DNA of 64,000 bases from Xenoacremonium recifei (Eukaryota; Ascomycota; Sordariomycetes; Hypocreales; Nectriaceae), in NCBI GenBank assembly GCA_012184525.1, contig WOFQ01000031.1, positions 248,001 to 312,000 of the forward strand, in the 5' to 3' direction. The stretch's first letter is position 1, and the number at the start of each line of letters is the position of its first letter. The notes beneath the pieces are model-generated. The model searched no databases. It was not told where the DNA came from and saw only the letters and a program-made list of their open reading frames with translations. Below, piece by piece: positions 22,626 through 35,054 of this stretch. The translations under genes were made by a program, and so were the position numbers.

Positions 22626-23354
22626 CAGTTATCGTCCAAAAGTCTGCGACCACCCCACAGTATTACACCTTAAAGCCAGTTTTTAAAAATTATATTATTA
22701 ATTAACTAGAAAATAGCTATAATTAATTTTATTTCTAAATAATACTTATTAGCCTCTAATTAAGATTTTCTCTTCTTTAAAAATTTTATTTTCTTATTTA
22801 AAAATTAATTTCTAAAATTTTTAATTTAATAACTTAAAAAAGATTTTTTAATACTGTATTTATAGCAGATTTATAGGGGTTATAGCATTAACCTCTCGCA
22901 CTGTATTTCAGTATCTTAGAAATTTTCTAAGAAATATATGTAACGGGCTGGGCCCGTGGAGGAACCTCGGCTTACACTCTCGTTGGCAATATCGCTTACG
23001 CTTTTAGACCCACAGCTCGAGAGCTCTAGAGCTCCCAAGCTGTGCTCCTATTCCTTTTCTCCTTTCTTTCCTCCTTAGCTTTAGGATACTCGTTCTAGTC
23101 ATCCAGCTAGTTGTCAATATACTCAGTTGGACCGTTACAATATATCACTTAAAAGTCTTATAATATACTATATAATAGATATATAAAGAAAATAATAGAA
23201 GAATTAGTATTTTTAAGTATTTAAGATTTCTATATATAAATTTTAAAGTAATTTTATATCTTAATTTTAGAGTAGAGTAGATTTTAAATATTTAAGTTTT
23301 GCGAATTTAAGGCGGTATACTGTGAAGCGGTCGCAGACTTTTGGCCACTAACTG
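22626..23354. mobile_element. Degraded Tc1/mariner-like element (non-autonomous, RIP-affected)
   Basis: The ends are imperfect terminal inverted repeats of about 47 bp. The left one starts CAGTTATCGTCCAAAAGTC, and the right one, on the opposite strand, starts CAGTTAGTGGCCAAAAGTC. Both continue with shared blocks GTCTGCGACC, CACAGTAT and CCTTAAA. Each end is flanked by TA (22624-22625 and 23355-23356), the target duplication of the Tc1/mariner superfamily. Several differences between the repeats are transitions. The interior outside 22939-23139 is extremely AT-rich with no open frame, as expected after repeat-induced point mutation or for a miniature element. Confidence 0.8.
22939..23139. mobile_element. 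Solo LTR nested inside the Tc1/mariner-like element
   Basis: A 201-bp segment begins TGTAACGG and ends CCGTTACA, an 8-bp inverted terminus of TG...CA type. It is bordered on both sides by the 5-bp direct repeat ATATA (22934-22938 and 23140-23144). This is the structure left after recombination of an LTR retrotransposon. Its base composition is balanced while its surroundings are strongly AT-rich, so it arrived after the host element had decayed. Confidence 0.82.
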
Positions 23355-23356
23355 TA

Positions 23357-23878
23357 CCTTCAACCTGACAACGTTAAATAATGCAACACACCCAGCCATT
23401 AGTGCAGCTCTCCGTTACGTTAACTAAACAACAGAAAGTTATTGCAGGGTTAGATGCCGTCTCAACAAAGCAAAAGCCTTGAGCTCAAACAAGCTACTCG
23501 CCAATCTCATCCTCCCCCACTCAGTCCTTTATTTCTTCCCGTACTCTATTAGCATCCTCCTTCCGGCCCCAATCTCGAAGCCAGCCCTCCAGAACATTCA
23601 AGGACCCAAGGATGTTGGATTCCCCACTCATGCACAATCATCTGTAGCGCGCCGTCTTAGGCCTTGGCCCAAGTCTTTGCATCTCACTTCATTCTGTTCA
23701 TTGGGATTCAGTATCTTAGCTACTTCTACGTGATATTTCGCCTCGTCTCGGCATATTTCGATGCTGATCTCCTCTGAAAATTGAAAGCAGCTCCAAGCTC
23801 CTTCATAACCCCCACTGCCACCCAATGCAACATCGTCAATTGACGCGATGCTGCTCGAGATGTGCGCTGCCGCAAGAC
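23357..23878. other. 3' region of the OPT transporter gene
   Basis: About 520 bp between the transposon and the OPT stop codon. No gene is recognised. Confidence 0.45.
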
Positions 23879-26282
23879 TTATCCGGGAAGCGCGATGCTG
23901 GTGCCCTTATATGTGCCACTGACCTTTCCAAGCTCCAGGGCAGCATTTACAACACCAGCCAGACCCTCGCCGGCAATCAGACCAGCGGCGACAGCGTACC
24001 CGTACATGTCGAAGTTCTTGGAAAAGTACTTCTTCCACCACCAAGCCGTAATGGCTCCGAAGAGGATGGCATCTAGTACATCGTTAGATACAAACTGGTC
24101 GCTTATCACTAATACTCAAAGAACTTACTGGCATAACCACTGTCAACTCCAAGGACCCAGGCAACGCCAACCGACATCCAGTTGGGGAGCCAGTCGCGAT
24201 ACTTGCGTCGGTCGCCAACGAGGTAGAACTTCTTGGTAACGGCCTGGATAGCACACACCACGCCCATGACTATGGCAAAGATTCCGGAGGACCGAGGAAT
24301 TGGGATATGAGGCTCGGTGACGGCCTCAGCAACCGCCTGCCAAGCGGCAACGGACGGCGCAGCAAAAGCACATGTAGCCGCAGGATCATCGCTCACTTGC
24401 CACACGCAAGGATACGCCGACATGAAGAGCACAAAAACACCAGGGGCAAGGAAGACCGAGACGGCAGCGCCCATAGCTTGGGCGTAGAACTGCAGCTTCG
24501 GGGGAGTCCGCAGCAGGAAGCCGACCCGGAAGTCGCTGACCAAATTGGTCGCGACATCAGCAGTGCCCGAGGCAATATTTCCGGCAATGAGATTAGCTCG
24601 CTGGGCGGTCTGTTGATCGTATCCGTTGTGAGTAATGCCACCAAAGACGAGCTGAGATGCCTTGGAAGAAGCAGTCAGAGGGGTGCAGTCAGTGACAGCA
24701 CCGCCGTAAATGCTAAGGAAAGCAAAGATAATGCCGAGGAGACAGGCGAGGATGGCAAGCCCAACATTCATGTGGAACTGCCGGCCACACACGATGCAAG
24801 CAACGATGATGAAGACAAAGCTACCAGTGATCCAAATCCACATGGGAACTTGTTGCTCGGGGGGAGCGAAATCCTCAATGAGACTCGACTCATCATCAGC
24901 CTTGGCCCCCTGTCGCTCAAGGAACGTATTATTGCGGCCATGGGCCCGCAGGTAGTTGTTGATGGAGCGAGCTGTCTCCCGGAGAGCAAACTTGCTGCCA
25001 TCCCACATAACGCGGAAGTGAAGGAAGAACTCGATGAGGCTATAGACTAACAAGACCATAACACCAGGCCATAGGAACCAGTACCGGGGTGATGAGACCC
25101 AGCCAGGCTCGCCTATGCCGCTCATGCTATTGAAGGTCGTGAGAGCTTCCCACTTGGTTCCGGGCTCTCCATACTGAATTCCGATGCACTCGCCATAGTG
25201 GACAAGGAGAGGACCGACAAAGCCCCAGGCAAACACAGTGCCACCCCACCAGGAGAAGGCAGTGTTAAGACCGACGAGGATACCCGAGCCAAAGAAAGCG
25301 GGCGTGAGCTGGATATACCATCCCCAGTTCTCGATGGCGAGAGCGCTGTTGCTGTAGCCGCTCCAGATGTAGAACCAGGTGAAGATATGCCAGTCGTGGA
25401 GGATGCCGTCAGCGTACTGAGAGACGACGATGTGAGTGAAAGCACCGACAAAAGAGTACCCAAGGGCCTTGATCTTCTTTATGGCGTCAGCAGCGCCAGA
25501 TCCGACCGCGTGCATCGATCGAATCGTCATTGCGGTGGCCGTGGGAGTCGGGAAGACGAGGTTGAGTTCTCGAGCGACGTTGATGACGAAGAACTTTCGG
25601 AGAGGCACGGCGGCGAAGAGACCGAAGAAAGCGCAGACGATAGTGATGGTCAGGATGCGGGCGAAATCGCTCTTAGGGTCGTCCGAGAGCAGAGACAGCC
25701 TATACATGGCGGGCAGTCCAGCTTGACGTTCTGTTAGCTAACATTAATGCAGCGAGGTCTGTTTTAAGGCTCACCAACGAAGAGACCAGCCATGCCACCA
25801 GCGCCGGTGGCTGAGGCCTGGATGATCGAGTTCTCTTGTGGACCGAACTTTGTTCCAATGAAGGGAATCCCAGGAGCCATTTTCGTCAAGATGAGGATAA
25901 CACCATAGCCGAAGATGGCACCAAACATGGTTGCCGGGAAGGTGAAGCCCGTCTTAAGACCTGTATAAGTTTATCAGCATCACTACACCCTTGAAGGGCA
26001 TTCTTCTCATTGAGAATGTGTTGAAGACTTACCCAGATAAACATTGGAGGCATTGCAGAGAGATCCAAGCAGCATGCCCGTGATCACGGCACGAGCCGTC
26101 AGAGGGTTAGGCTCAGGCTCAATGCCCTTTGGGATAGGGAAGCAACTGAACAAGTCGACGATGTTCTCATCTCCATCAGACTCAGACTTGAGATCCATGT
26201 CGATGGAGGCTTCCTTCTTCTCATTGATCTGCTCGGGGGCAACATCGGCCGGGTCCCGACCACAGATCTTGGCTTCTTCCAT
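23879..26282 (-). CDS. OPT-family oligopeptide/metal-chelate transporter
   Basis: Exons 26282-26033, 25960-25775, 25730-24129 and 24072-23879 join to 743 residues. OPT proteins are proton-coupled membrane carriers of small peptides, glutathione or metal-siderophore complexes. The first hydrophobic block carries LTARAVITGMLLGSLCNASNVYLGLKTGFTFP, written across an intron, which is typical of the YSL-like branch of the family. About 14 hydrophobic segments follow, including SDFRVGFLLRTPP and the C-terminal MYGYAVAAGLIAGEGLAG. An acidic cytoplasmic N-terminus precedes them. The ATG at 26282 was chosen, because the in-frame extension to 26345 starts with GTG. The last splice joins GYA to NAILFGAI in frame. 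Substrate is unknown. Confidence 0.92.
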
Positions 26283-29200
26283 ACTGGCGACAGTACGGGC
26301 TGGGGTTGCTTTGGTGAGTGCAGATCTGTATGGTGAAACGAGCACAGCTCTCTCTCCAAAACTTCAGAAGGGTCGGACGAGAGCCGGTATTTATCTCGAG
26401 TCCAGATCTCAGCGGTTACACCTCAGCACTCGCTGACGGAACATGTCCCAGACAGGCTTCCGCCGATGGGTGTATCCCACGAACAGCAACACTCGTCGCC
26501 ATGATGGGCCGTTTGTAACCCCTGCTTCTATCGCGGTTTCCCTTCGAGGCGGATCTTTTGCAGGCCAAGACTCGCCCAGAGGGCAGACGATCTTTTGACG
26601 AGCCCAGGGTGATATCGACCCGCGACATGCAGGTTTCCAGAAGATGCAGCACGCAGCTACCCATCAGCCGCCCTAGTTTTGGGCTTTATCTGTCAATCGC
26701 TGGGGAATCTATCTTGCGAGCTTCCTGAACGGGGATGCTTCCTGGTGATCGGTGCCAGGTATCGTTGAGGAGGTAGTGGCTGGGCAAGACGCCACCCCCA
26801 GATGGACAGCGTCGTGGCAATGCGTTGTAGTTCGAGATGCGCCACATGGTTCCGGGTGGCTATCATCCGTGCACCTCAGTTAGTATTTGTTGCAGAAGAT
26901 GGGCTTCTCGTCTGCCTGAGACACAGTCACGACCACAGCGGTTGCAGGGTTATGCGTGTAACCTATAGAGACCAATGAGTGATAGCTGGCTTCAGAGTGT
27001 CACCGTTCCAGATTATGCAGTGATAAGTCGAGTCACGGGGCATGCAGCTGGTAGCAATCCTCCGCATGCGCGCAACACTTACAGCCAACAGCATAGGAAC
27101 TAACCCAGAAGAACCCAGCGCCGGACTCACATCGAGGGTCCATCTCGTGGCTTGACACCGGGAATGGCCGCTCTGTTTCGGTCTTGTCATTCGGGGCTCG
27201 CTCGATTGGGTAGACTATCTTGAAGCTCTTATCGCAGTTCCCCCACCATTTAGACAAGCGCTGGAGTGCGGATGGGGACTGATGCTGGCATCCGAAGCCA
27301 GGAACAACTGTGCTCTCGATAACAGCGGCAAAAGCGTTGCTCGTACGACGTTGAATCAAACATCATCGCGTTATCAACCCTCTTGATTGGCGGTACAGCA
27401 AACATCATCAGCGTAGGAGACGACCAATGTTGGCCGCTCATTGATGGATGAGTTATAGACCCTAGACAGACGGATAGCACACGCTAGCCTGGCAACCCCT
27501 CCGCCGAACCACGGCCGAATAAAGCACGCTGAAACGGGTACCTTTGCAAATCTTGGCAGCACTCTGGTACTGCTGTACTGGGGTATGGCAGGAACCTTTG
27601 TCAAGCCGACCGTTGGCTCTCTGGGATTGGGTGCTCCCTTGGGACATATTCCCCGATAAGGCAAGTCTGGAAGTAGTGCTTCCATCGCCGCTTTATCGAG
27701 CCGGGGAATCTGGCCGTTCTGGGGATTAGACATGATCGATGAATGCGAGTGAGCATGGCCGGAACTGCTCACCAAGTCAGGCTCCCAACTGCGAGTCAAC
27801 AAATAATTGCTGCGTCTGTCGTCTAGTAAACCAGCAACCCCTCATTTCGCTGTCATCTATTCACAATCATCACCACGCTGTTCTTTACCAGCAACCCGCC
27901 GGTCTCAGTATAGTAACTTTCATTCAAATCCTTGAACGGAGTCACGTATTTCGTGACTTGACCTTCGCCTCCGACAGCGATCTCGAAGCAGTCAATGGGC
28001 TTGGATTGGGACAATCGCTGATCATTGCGATATCGACAACGCCCGCCACCCAAGAAGATTGACATCTCTAAATAAACTGCTTACTGTCTGCAATTAAACA
28101 CTTTAAACATACCCAGAACCTTAATGTTCCATCGCAAGGGTAGCGCCAGCGGCTTCTTCCTCGTGGCGCGATCCAAGCGTCTAACAGCAACGCAAAAGCG
28201 GCGACCGCTTTATCTACCCGACCAGGGGTTCTCCGTCTTGGCGCACCTGCGTTCTTCCCATATATTATCTAGTGCCTTGTCTACCTCTTTGTCTCGTGAT
28301 CCCGGTTGGAAATAAGGCCCATCAATTGACCCAACAGTACGGTTGAATTAGTTGAGGTGGTGACCAGCAGATACTGATCGAGGATCGATCAGTCATTTTC
28401 GGGATGCAACGTGCAACTCATGCCAAGATCTGAATACTTACTGAACTTCCTAATTGCTTTACGCGTGGTTCCTGCCATGATCCCTTTACGAGATGCCCAA
28501 CTTATACGTTGGCACTGCTCAGGAACAGACTTTCAGAGGCAGTCACGTTTTGGCTGCACATGACAAGAGCCAGAAGGCACTTGACATTTGCATTTCCATA
28601 CCTGACCTAGGAGATATTCTAGCTGCCAAACTTGATCATTCACCTCTTTCCGTTTGTCTTGATAAGACGTTAGTTTCACAGTCCTGCCAAGGATTCCTCC
28701 AACTCGGATCTCTCATGAGGCATCGGCCAAATAAACACCGACGCCGACGTCCACACCACGGCTTTCTCTGTACATTCTCCCCGTTCCCCGTGCCAAGCAG
28801 GGGCTTCAAAGGTCCCTCAATAGAATCCCGGGGGGTATGTCCAAATCGGTATCTGTGATGGGGTGAAGGGCAAGGCGGTTAGAGTCTTGCCCCGCATGCG
28901 GCTCAGTCCACGCGTTTAGATATCTAGAAGTCTGGACCGATGTTCAATAGGATCTGATCAGAAGCCAAGGCAGATTTTGCATATCGTAAGAGTCGAAACA
29001 CTCGCCATTGTTTAGGTCGGTAGACTTATCATTCCATGCTAATTCCTTCGTCTGTGGCGAGAACATTTGCCAATATTTTCTTGCTTGAAATAAATCTGAA
29101 TGAGCCCGATGCTGTGTTTTGTCTCCCTCAAAGCATCTTGATTATCTATTCAGTTCTAGAACATGCTCCAAAACTCAACCGTTCAATCAGTACCAACGAT

Positions 29201-29803
29201 CTCATCTTTCAGAATCCGGATGATGCCGAAATGGGACCAGGGTAAATTCGCGTAAAGTCCCCAATGTACCAGCATCAATAAGGGCCTTGGCATGACCAGT
29301 TGATGCTACCCTTGGATCCTCTGCGATAAGGAGGACGCGTCAGCGATTCGCTACAGCCCGCTACAGAGGCGAACAACAGTTCGACCAAAACGACAGCTGA
29401 TTTCAAAGATCCCCTTGTCATTCGCTGTGGCGGCTGTTGGCGGCTTTCAAAAGTTCATCCCGCGACGAGATTCAAACAAGGCCTCAACCATATTTCACGA
29501 TCCCGTAGTCATCCTCGTTCAAGTGCACATGCACGATCAAAGAGTCTAACCATATCAGGGAGCTGCGATGCAAGCAATTCAATAGATTTACAAGAAGGAA
29601 ATGGTTGGTTACAACGCTTATCAAAACTCTTGACCGTGGCTGGCCAGCATGCCGATCCAGGCTAAGCACTGGCGAATCTTTCATGCCTCATGAATCATGT
29701 CCTGCCTATCCTCGACCCGACACTGCTCTCTGTTCTCGATCTGTGATTTCCCGTGTACATCCCATCCCCCTTTACATGCGAAGTTCGGCTGCTCGTCTCA
29801 TTC
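26283..29803. other. 3.5-kb stretch without a confident gene
   Basis: It holds the OPT promoter and the 3' region of the kinase gene. On the minus strand, about 27733-27374 reads an ATG-started frame beginning MSNPQNGQIP. About 27359-27033 reads a frame rich in cysteine and tryptophan with no ATG, including KWWGNC and VGCKCCAHAEDC. They could be exons of an unrecognised small gene, but no join I tried was convincing. Elsewhere I see nothing. Confidence 0.4.
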
Positions 29804-31879
29804 TTATTCATCCATATACGTTGGGTCCTTGATACTTCCGCCCGCGTCACTCAGTCCAGCGACTGGCCTGTTATAGCTGAAACCAACGAACTGATCTTGA
29901 ATCTCCTGAGGGAGAGCAGGCCCGTCCACGTAGGAGTCCTGGGGCATCTCTTCGATGAAATCAGGAGCAATGTTGCTAACATCCAAGGCACTTGTCTACA
30001 CAACATACAGGTATCAGTGGCCATGCCATAAATCAAGATCAACGGAGTGAGAACATACCACATTAGGTTTGAAGCTCGGCTCGTACTTCCGCTGAAGTAG
30101 CTTCCTCCAGTCAATACCATTAAAGAACGGGTGCGCTTTGATCTCGATAGAGCCATTAACTCCCAATCGCTGCTCGGGGTCTCTGTTGAGCAATTTGATT
30201 AACAAATCTTTTGCTGCGTGAGGCACAATCTCTGGGCCCGGGAAATGAAGCGGTTGCGTCAGGATTTTGCGGTACATCTCATTGGTTCTCTCATCGTAGA
30301 AGGGCGGCAGGCCTGTCAGCATCTCATATAGGAGCACACCAAGAGTCCACCAGTCAACAGTCTTGTTGTACCCTTGTCCCTGCAAAAGTTCTGGTGCGAG
30401 ATACTCAGGAGTGCCGCAGAAGGTGTTTGTCCGATCTTCATCCCTCATATCTAATTTGCAGAGTCCGAAATCGCAGAGTGCAATGTGGCCTTGATAGTCG
30501 AGAAGAATATTTTCCGGCTTCAAGTCTCGATATATCACATTGAACCCATGCAAACATTCCAGCGCGCAGAGCAGCTCAGCAGTATAGAAGCGAGCCCGGT
30601 TAATGTTGAAGCGTCTCTCAACTGTAAGATGATGGAACAGCTCTCCGCCGTTCACGAAGGCCAGCACAAAGTACAGCTTTTCAGGTGATTGAAAAGAGAA
30701 CTTGAGGGGCACAATGAAGGGATTGTTGATTTGGGCCAAGACGGAGCGTTCAGCGAGTGTGTGCGTAACTTCGGACCGAGACACGATTTTTGCCTTTCGT
30801 ATCGTTTTCAAAGCGTAAATGCGGTTGGTGTCTTTCTTGCGAACTTGCATCACCTTACCGAAGCTGCCCTTCCCAACAACTTTCAGCAAATCAAAGTCGT
30901 CGATAGTGAGCTTGCCGCCTTGGTTTTCCACATATTCGACTCCGACTTGGAAGCTTCCCGTCCCTCCTTGCACCGGGAACCAGCCGATGCCTCTGAATCC
31001 TGAAGACTGTGTCTGAAGTTGATTTTCTGCAGTCTCAAAAGAGGGTGTGATACGAATGGCTCCGAGACAAATGTCTTGCGAGCGGCCTACACCGGGCCCT
31101 GCGTTGGGATTCCGGAAGAAGATATGAATCGTAAGGTCATCGACTCTTGAAACATCGAATTTGTATGATGTGTTAGAGCCGGCCCAGAAGGGATTCTCCG
31201 GAGTTCCGTCGATAGAGTTGATGAAGACTTGGTTCTTGTCGAAATCAACCAGGGCATACGGCATGTACTTGCCAGACACCCTGCCGTGGTTGGTGGGAAT
31301 TCCTCTGAAGCCTCGCCCTGACGATGAGTTGGGTCGGCCCATACCAGATGAGCGGGAATTTGAGTTGCCATGAGAGTCGAAGACATTCTCAAACTGCGAG
31401 GGTAGCGAGAGCCCTCGAGCTTCGTGGATGGTAACGACAAGGATGCCTGGGTTCGGGACCTTGACCACGGGTGCTTGGACGAGCTCGGCCTCAGAAGCTG
31501 GGAGAGTCAGCACATGTCCTTCAATATAGTGTGAGATATTCATATCGCTTGGGAAACGTACGAAGGAGGTCTCCAGAAGAGAACGACTTGTCTTCGGGAC
31601 CGGGCGATGTCGGAGGGATTTTGGAGACGCTCGAAGAGGAGCCCAAGGGCCCCAAGTGAGCTTCCCTCAGCTCTACGGAACAGAAAATGAGGTTAGCGAG
31701 CTGCTTCTTCGGATCATGAACGAGGCCGTATAGAGTGGAGGATGCATGAGCGTGCCGTCCCGTCGGGACGAGAAGCTAGTCGGGACTTTCGAACTCGGGC
31801 TTTCCCGGCCACTAGAGTGGGATGATCTTCAGCGAGGCGTGAGGGCGCACCACTTACTCTTGGTCAGTTTCCAGGACAT
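29804..31879 (-). CDS. ypk1: AGC serine/threonine kinase Ypk1/Gad8
   Basis: Exons 31879-31858, 31672-31562, 31497-30059 and 29995-29804 encode 587 residues. This kinase acts below TORC2 and Pkh kinases in control of sphingolipid synthesis and plasma-membrane stress. The N-terminus MSWKLTKKLREAHLGPL is highly conserved in filamentous fungi and appears only after joining the 22-nt first exon. A C2-like region (about residues 50-225) precedes the kinase domain. Kinase motifs are GKGSFGKV, the lysine in YALKTI, YRDLKPEN, DFG and the T-loop FCGTPEYLAPE. The C-terminal hydrophobic motif is FVGFSYNRP, the TORC2 site. An apparent ATG at 31521 lies inside intron 2 (31561-31498) and is not the start. 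Confidence 0.95.
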
Positions 31880-32467
31880 GGGTAGATGTATGTGAGAGAG
31901 GCTTCGATGTGCGCCCAGGGCGAAAGGTGTAGGCGCTGGATTCGCTCTGCGGTCAACACAGAGGAGACGGTGAGTTGCCTGGAAAGCAGGATGAAGTGAC
32001 GTTGATTGCGTGTGTTCGGGAGGCTCAGCAAGGTTTCAGGCCCGGATTAGTCATCCGTCCGAGCGCTGTCGCGGGGACAAAACAGGTTTCAGGTCCCTGA
32101 ATTTCTTGCGCCTGGAAATGATTTCCGGTGTCAAAAATACGTTTAGGCGATGCCTAGGCGCGCTGGCGCAAGCTTCTTATTGGCTTGTGAGCGAGTTGCG
32201 AAGTAATTCGGGTTGAAAGCGCCGAGCTAACAATATTCCCCCAACGGAACGGAGCGCAACCGACGGGAGAAGCTTATACGAAATGAAAGGTACGTTTCGT
32301 GAAGTTCAGATTGCCCAAAAATTAATGGGAAAGCATTTATATATATTTCTTTAATGCTGGAACCTTATCGACCGAGCTTGGGCGGCCACGGTAAATTTAC
32401 TTTCAGAAAACATGGCAGTCTGAGCCACCTCCGTGCTAACTTCCGCTCAGTTACAGGTAACTTCCGC
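31880..32467. other. Ypk1 promoter and 3' region of drug-efflux MFS gene
   Basis: 588 bp, no gene seen. Short runs of A/T near 32330-32350 are unremarkable. Confidence 0.5.
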
Positions 32468-34241
32468 TTAATCCTGCTTCCTTCCAACGATGCCCCCTTT
32501 CCGAAGCCCAAACCAGACCACCACAACCACCGAGGCACAGCTAGCGAAAATGGTCCAGAACGCAGCCCTGTAGCCCTTCATCAAAGCATCCAGTTTTTGC
32601 TCATCCGAGTGCTCGGTCACTGAAGCTGCGATCGCTGCCGTAATTGCGAGGCCGACTGAATTTCCGAACTGCCCAACCTCGTTAAAGACACCTCCTGCGA
32701 GCGACTGCATCTCAGGCGGATACGCATCTGAGATGACAAGGTTCGACACCGTGAAGAGAACTTCACACGTCAGTATAACGAATAAATGCTCCGAAGAAGA
32801 AGACTTGCCATCCGGGTTCACTGGTGACAACAGCAGGGCCCAAAACGGTGCGTACCAGTAATTCTCACCGACATGGATCGTCGCCATCAACGGCGAAGCC
32901 ACCATGCTGATCAGCGCGGAGACGACAGCCAATTTCCGCACATTCACTCGCGAGATCAAGAAGCCCGTGATTATGTTTACTGCTACGCCCATAATGACGT
33001 GTGGGAGGAAGCGAATGGAACTCTGCAGCGCTGGCAGGCCTTGTACCGACTGGAAGCTGTTCATCCGCGTGTCAGCGACGACCTACAAAACTCTGCTGTC
33101 AGACTTACTATAAAGTGGTGAAATATTCGAGCCCATTCAAGGATGCCCAACATAAGAAGACAGCAACACACACGGATGTGAACGACGAGTTCCTCCAGAG
33201 ACTATTTGGGATCAAGGCAGGTCTCCCATGTTTTACCTGGTAGTCCATCCAGAATGGGAATGCTGCCAACAGACTTATCGACACCGCCAAAAGTGCAATA
33301 TTCGACGCGTCGCTGAGCTTCTTGTAAGAAGACGAAGTCATGGCCAGGACGTAGAGAAGCATCCCCAATGCTGAACTCATAATGATTGCGCCCAACCAGT
33401 CAATCTCGTACTTCAACCGGGCCGTCCACCCGCGCTCCGAGGCAACATGGACCGACGGGAGCGACCATATCGCAGCCGTGGAGAGACAGACGTTGATGAT
33501 AGCCATCACATAGTATGCCCATCGCCATCCAATTGTGTCCGTGAAGATACCACCTAGGACCAGACCCATCGCATAGCCGAGAGGACTTCCCATTCCGTTA
33601 ATGGCAAATGCGACGTTTCTCCAATTGCCCCTAGGGAAGGTATTCGCAATCAAGCTAACAGCCGTCGGCAAACACATCGAAATGGCCGCTCCTAGCAATG
33701 TCCGGAAGAGGATGATCTCCATCCCGGTCTGAGCAAACCCAACGGCCAAGGTAAACACGACGAACAGGTAGCTCCCCGTCACCCACATCAACTTAGCTCC
33801 GATGACATCTGCCACGGCTCCGAAGATGAGTAGCAGACACCCTGCTGCCAGTGCATACACAGCGGCCGGCCAGAGAATGAGACTCTCCAACAGTCCAACT
33901 TCGTCAGCAATCCGGGGAAGCGCAGCGATCAAGATACCAGATCCCATGGTGTTGAGGAAGTTGACCCCCGCAAGAGTGGTAATTGTTGTGACAGCACGGA
34001 CTTTCGAGATCCTGAGCGTCTCCGAGGTCGCCGCCGGAGGCGATCCAGCTTCTGTCCGCAAAGGGGCATCTCCGGAAGGCTCAATTGTATGGCGATGATG
34101 CGCGAGAATGCCATCTTGGGACTCTTGCGCAGTGGTCCGGGTCTTTGCTTCTTGGTCCCAGGATCGGAGCGGGATGACGGCGGGTTCCAACGAGGTGACG
34201 CTTCCGCCACTGCCCGATGCACTAGCAAAGTTGGAGGCCAT
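32468..34241 (-). CDS. MFS transporter of the DHA2 (14-helix drug:H+ antiporter) group
   Basis: Exons 34241-33109, 33056-32809 and 32760-32468 give 557 residues. After a polar N-terminus of about 90 residues, the helices show the antiporter-type motif GSPLGYAMGLVLGG in helix 5 and the usual 14-segment hydrophobicity. Close relatives are fungal aminotriazole/azole-resistance type exporters in the plasma membrane. The second intron begins with GC (G|GCAAGT at 32808) and ends AG. Removing it joins PVNPD to VLFTVSNL, as expected for the family. It is 48 bp and stop-free, so retention would insert 16 residues without a frameshift. The start at 34241 (MASNFAS) is the first ATG, as the codon two residues upstream is TTG. 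Confidence 0.9.
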
Positions 34242-35054
34242 GGCCAATATCTTCTCAATAAGAGCCGATTGAAGGTCAACTTAATCACGGTTCGTCTCAG
34301 CCCTTTGTTGTTACTTTGACGGAGTAAAATCCTCCATGCTGACATCGGAGCTTACAAAGCCGTCAAGATCGCCGAACGAGGCAGGTCGGAGTTCCGAATC
34401 CTATGTGACGTCACGCAGATAAGTATTATTCTTCAGCCTTCAATCATCTCCCGTGAATCGGAGAGCTTCGGATTTCCACACGCGAATATGATGCCCCAAA
34501 TAAAGCGTGTTATGGTGGTTTCTTTATTAATTCGTCGCTCAGATTAGACTCTAAGACAATCCCGAAACCTCTCATGCACTTCTTGAGTTGCTCAGCAAGC
34601 CCGTTCGAGTACACTGACAGTCCCTCTGAGGGGCATTGATATCCTGAAGCGGGCGATAGAATAGCTGAAATATTTCGATCCTTGGCTTAACTAATGACCA
34701 AACGAGTGACGGAGGACGATACATCACAAGCCTCGAAGACTAAGTGAAATACCAGGGATGGGGCACTGGTCGCTCAAGTGAGCCGTGGGATCGTGTTGGT
34801 ATGCAATGATAATTATAAGCCGCATCCTCATACAGGACAAATTAAGGTACAGATATTAGAGATGTATCATCTATAAAATGAGCCAGTCCAACGCTTGCTT
34901 TTAACCCAAACAAAACCTCGCTTTTAATGCCATCATAAAGTCATAACGCCTCGTCCATCATGTTTCCTCCTCATTAATTGTTCCGGCCCGTCTTTTTTAT
35001 ATCCTCAAAATGCCTCTCAGGACACTTACTTGTACCCAAAGTCTCCTCCTCTCT
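34242..35054. other. Intergenic stretch upstream of DHA2 gene
   Basis: 813 bp between two minus-strand MFS genes. No gene or RNA is recognised. Confidence 0.5.

Noticed and set aside
22660..23350. AT-rich patch considered as a replication origin or matrix-attachment region
   Set aside because: Inverted repeats with TA duplication and a nested LTR explain it better as a decayed transposon.
24307..25737. Plus-strand frames of up to 247 residues within the OPT gene
   Set aside because: Antisense shadows of transporter exons with no hydrophobic or domain pattern of their own.
28860..28920. GC-rich hairpin-like stretch checked as a tRNA
   Set aside because: No B-box and no four-arm folding could be drawn.
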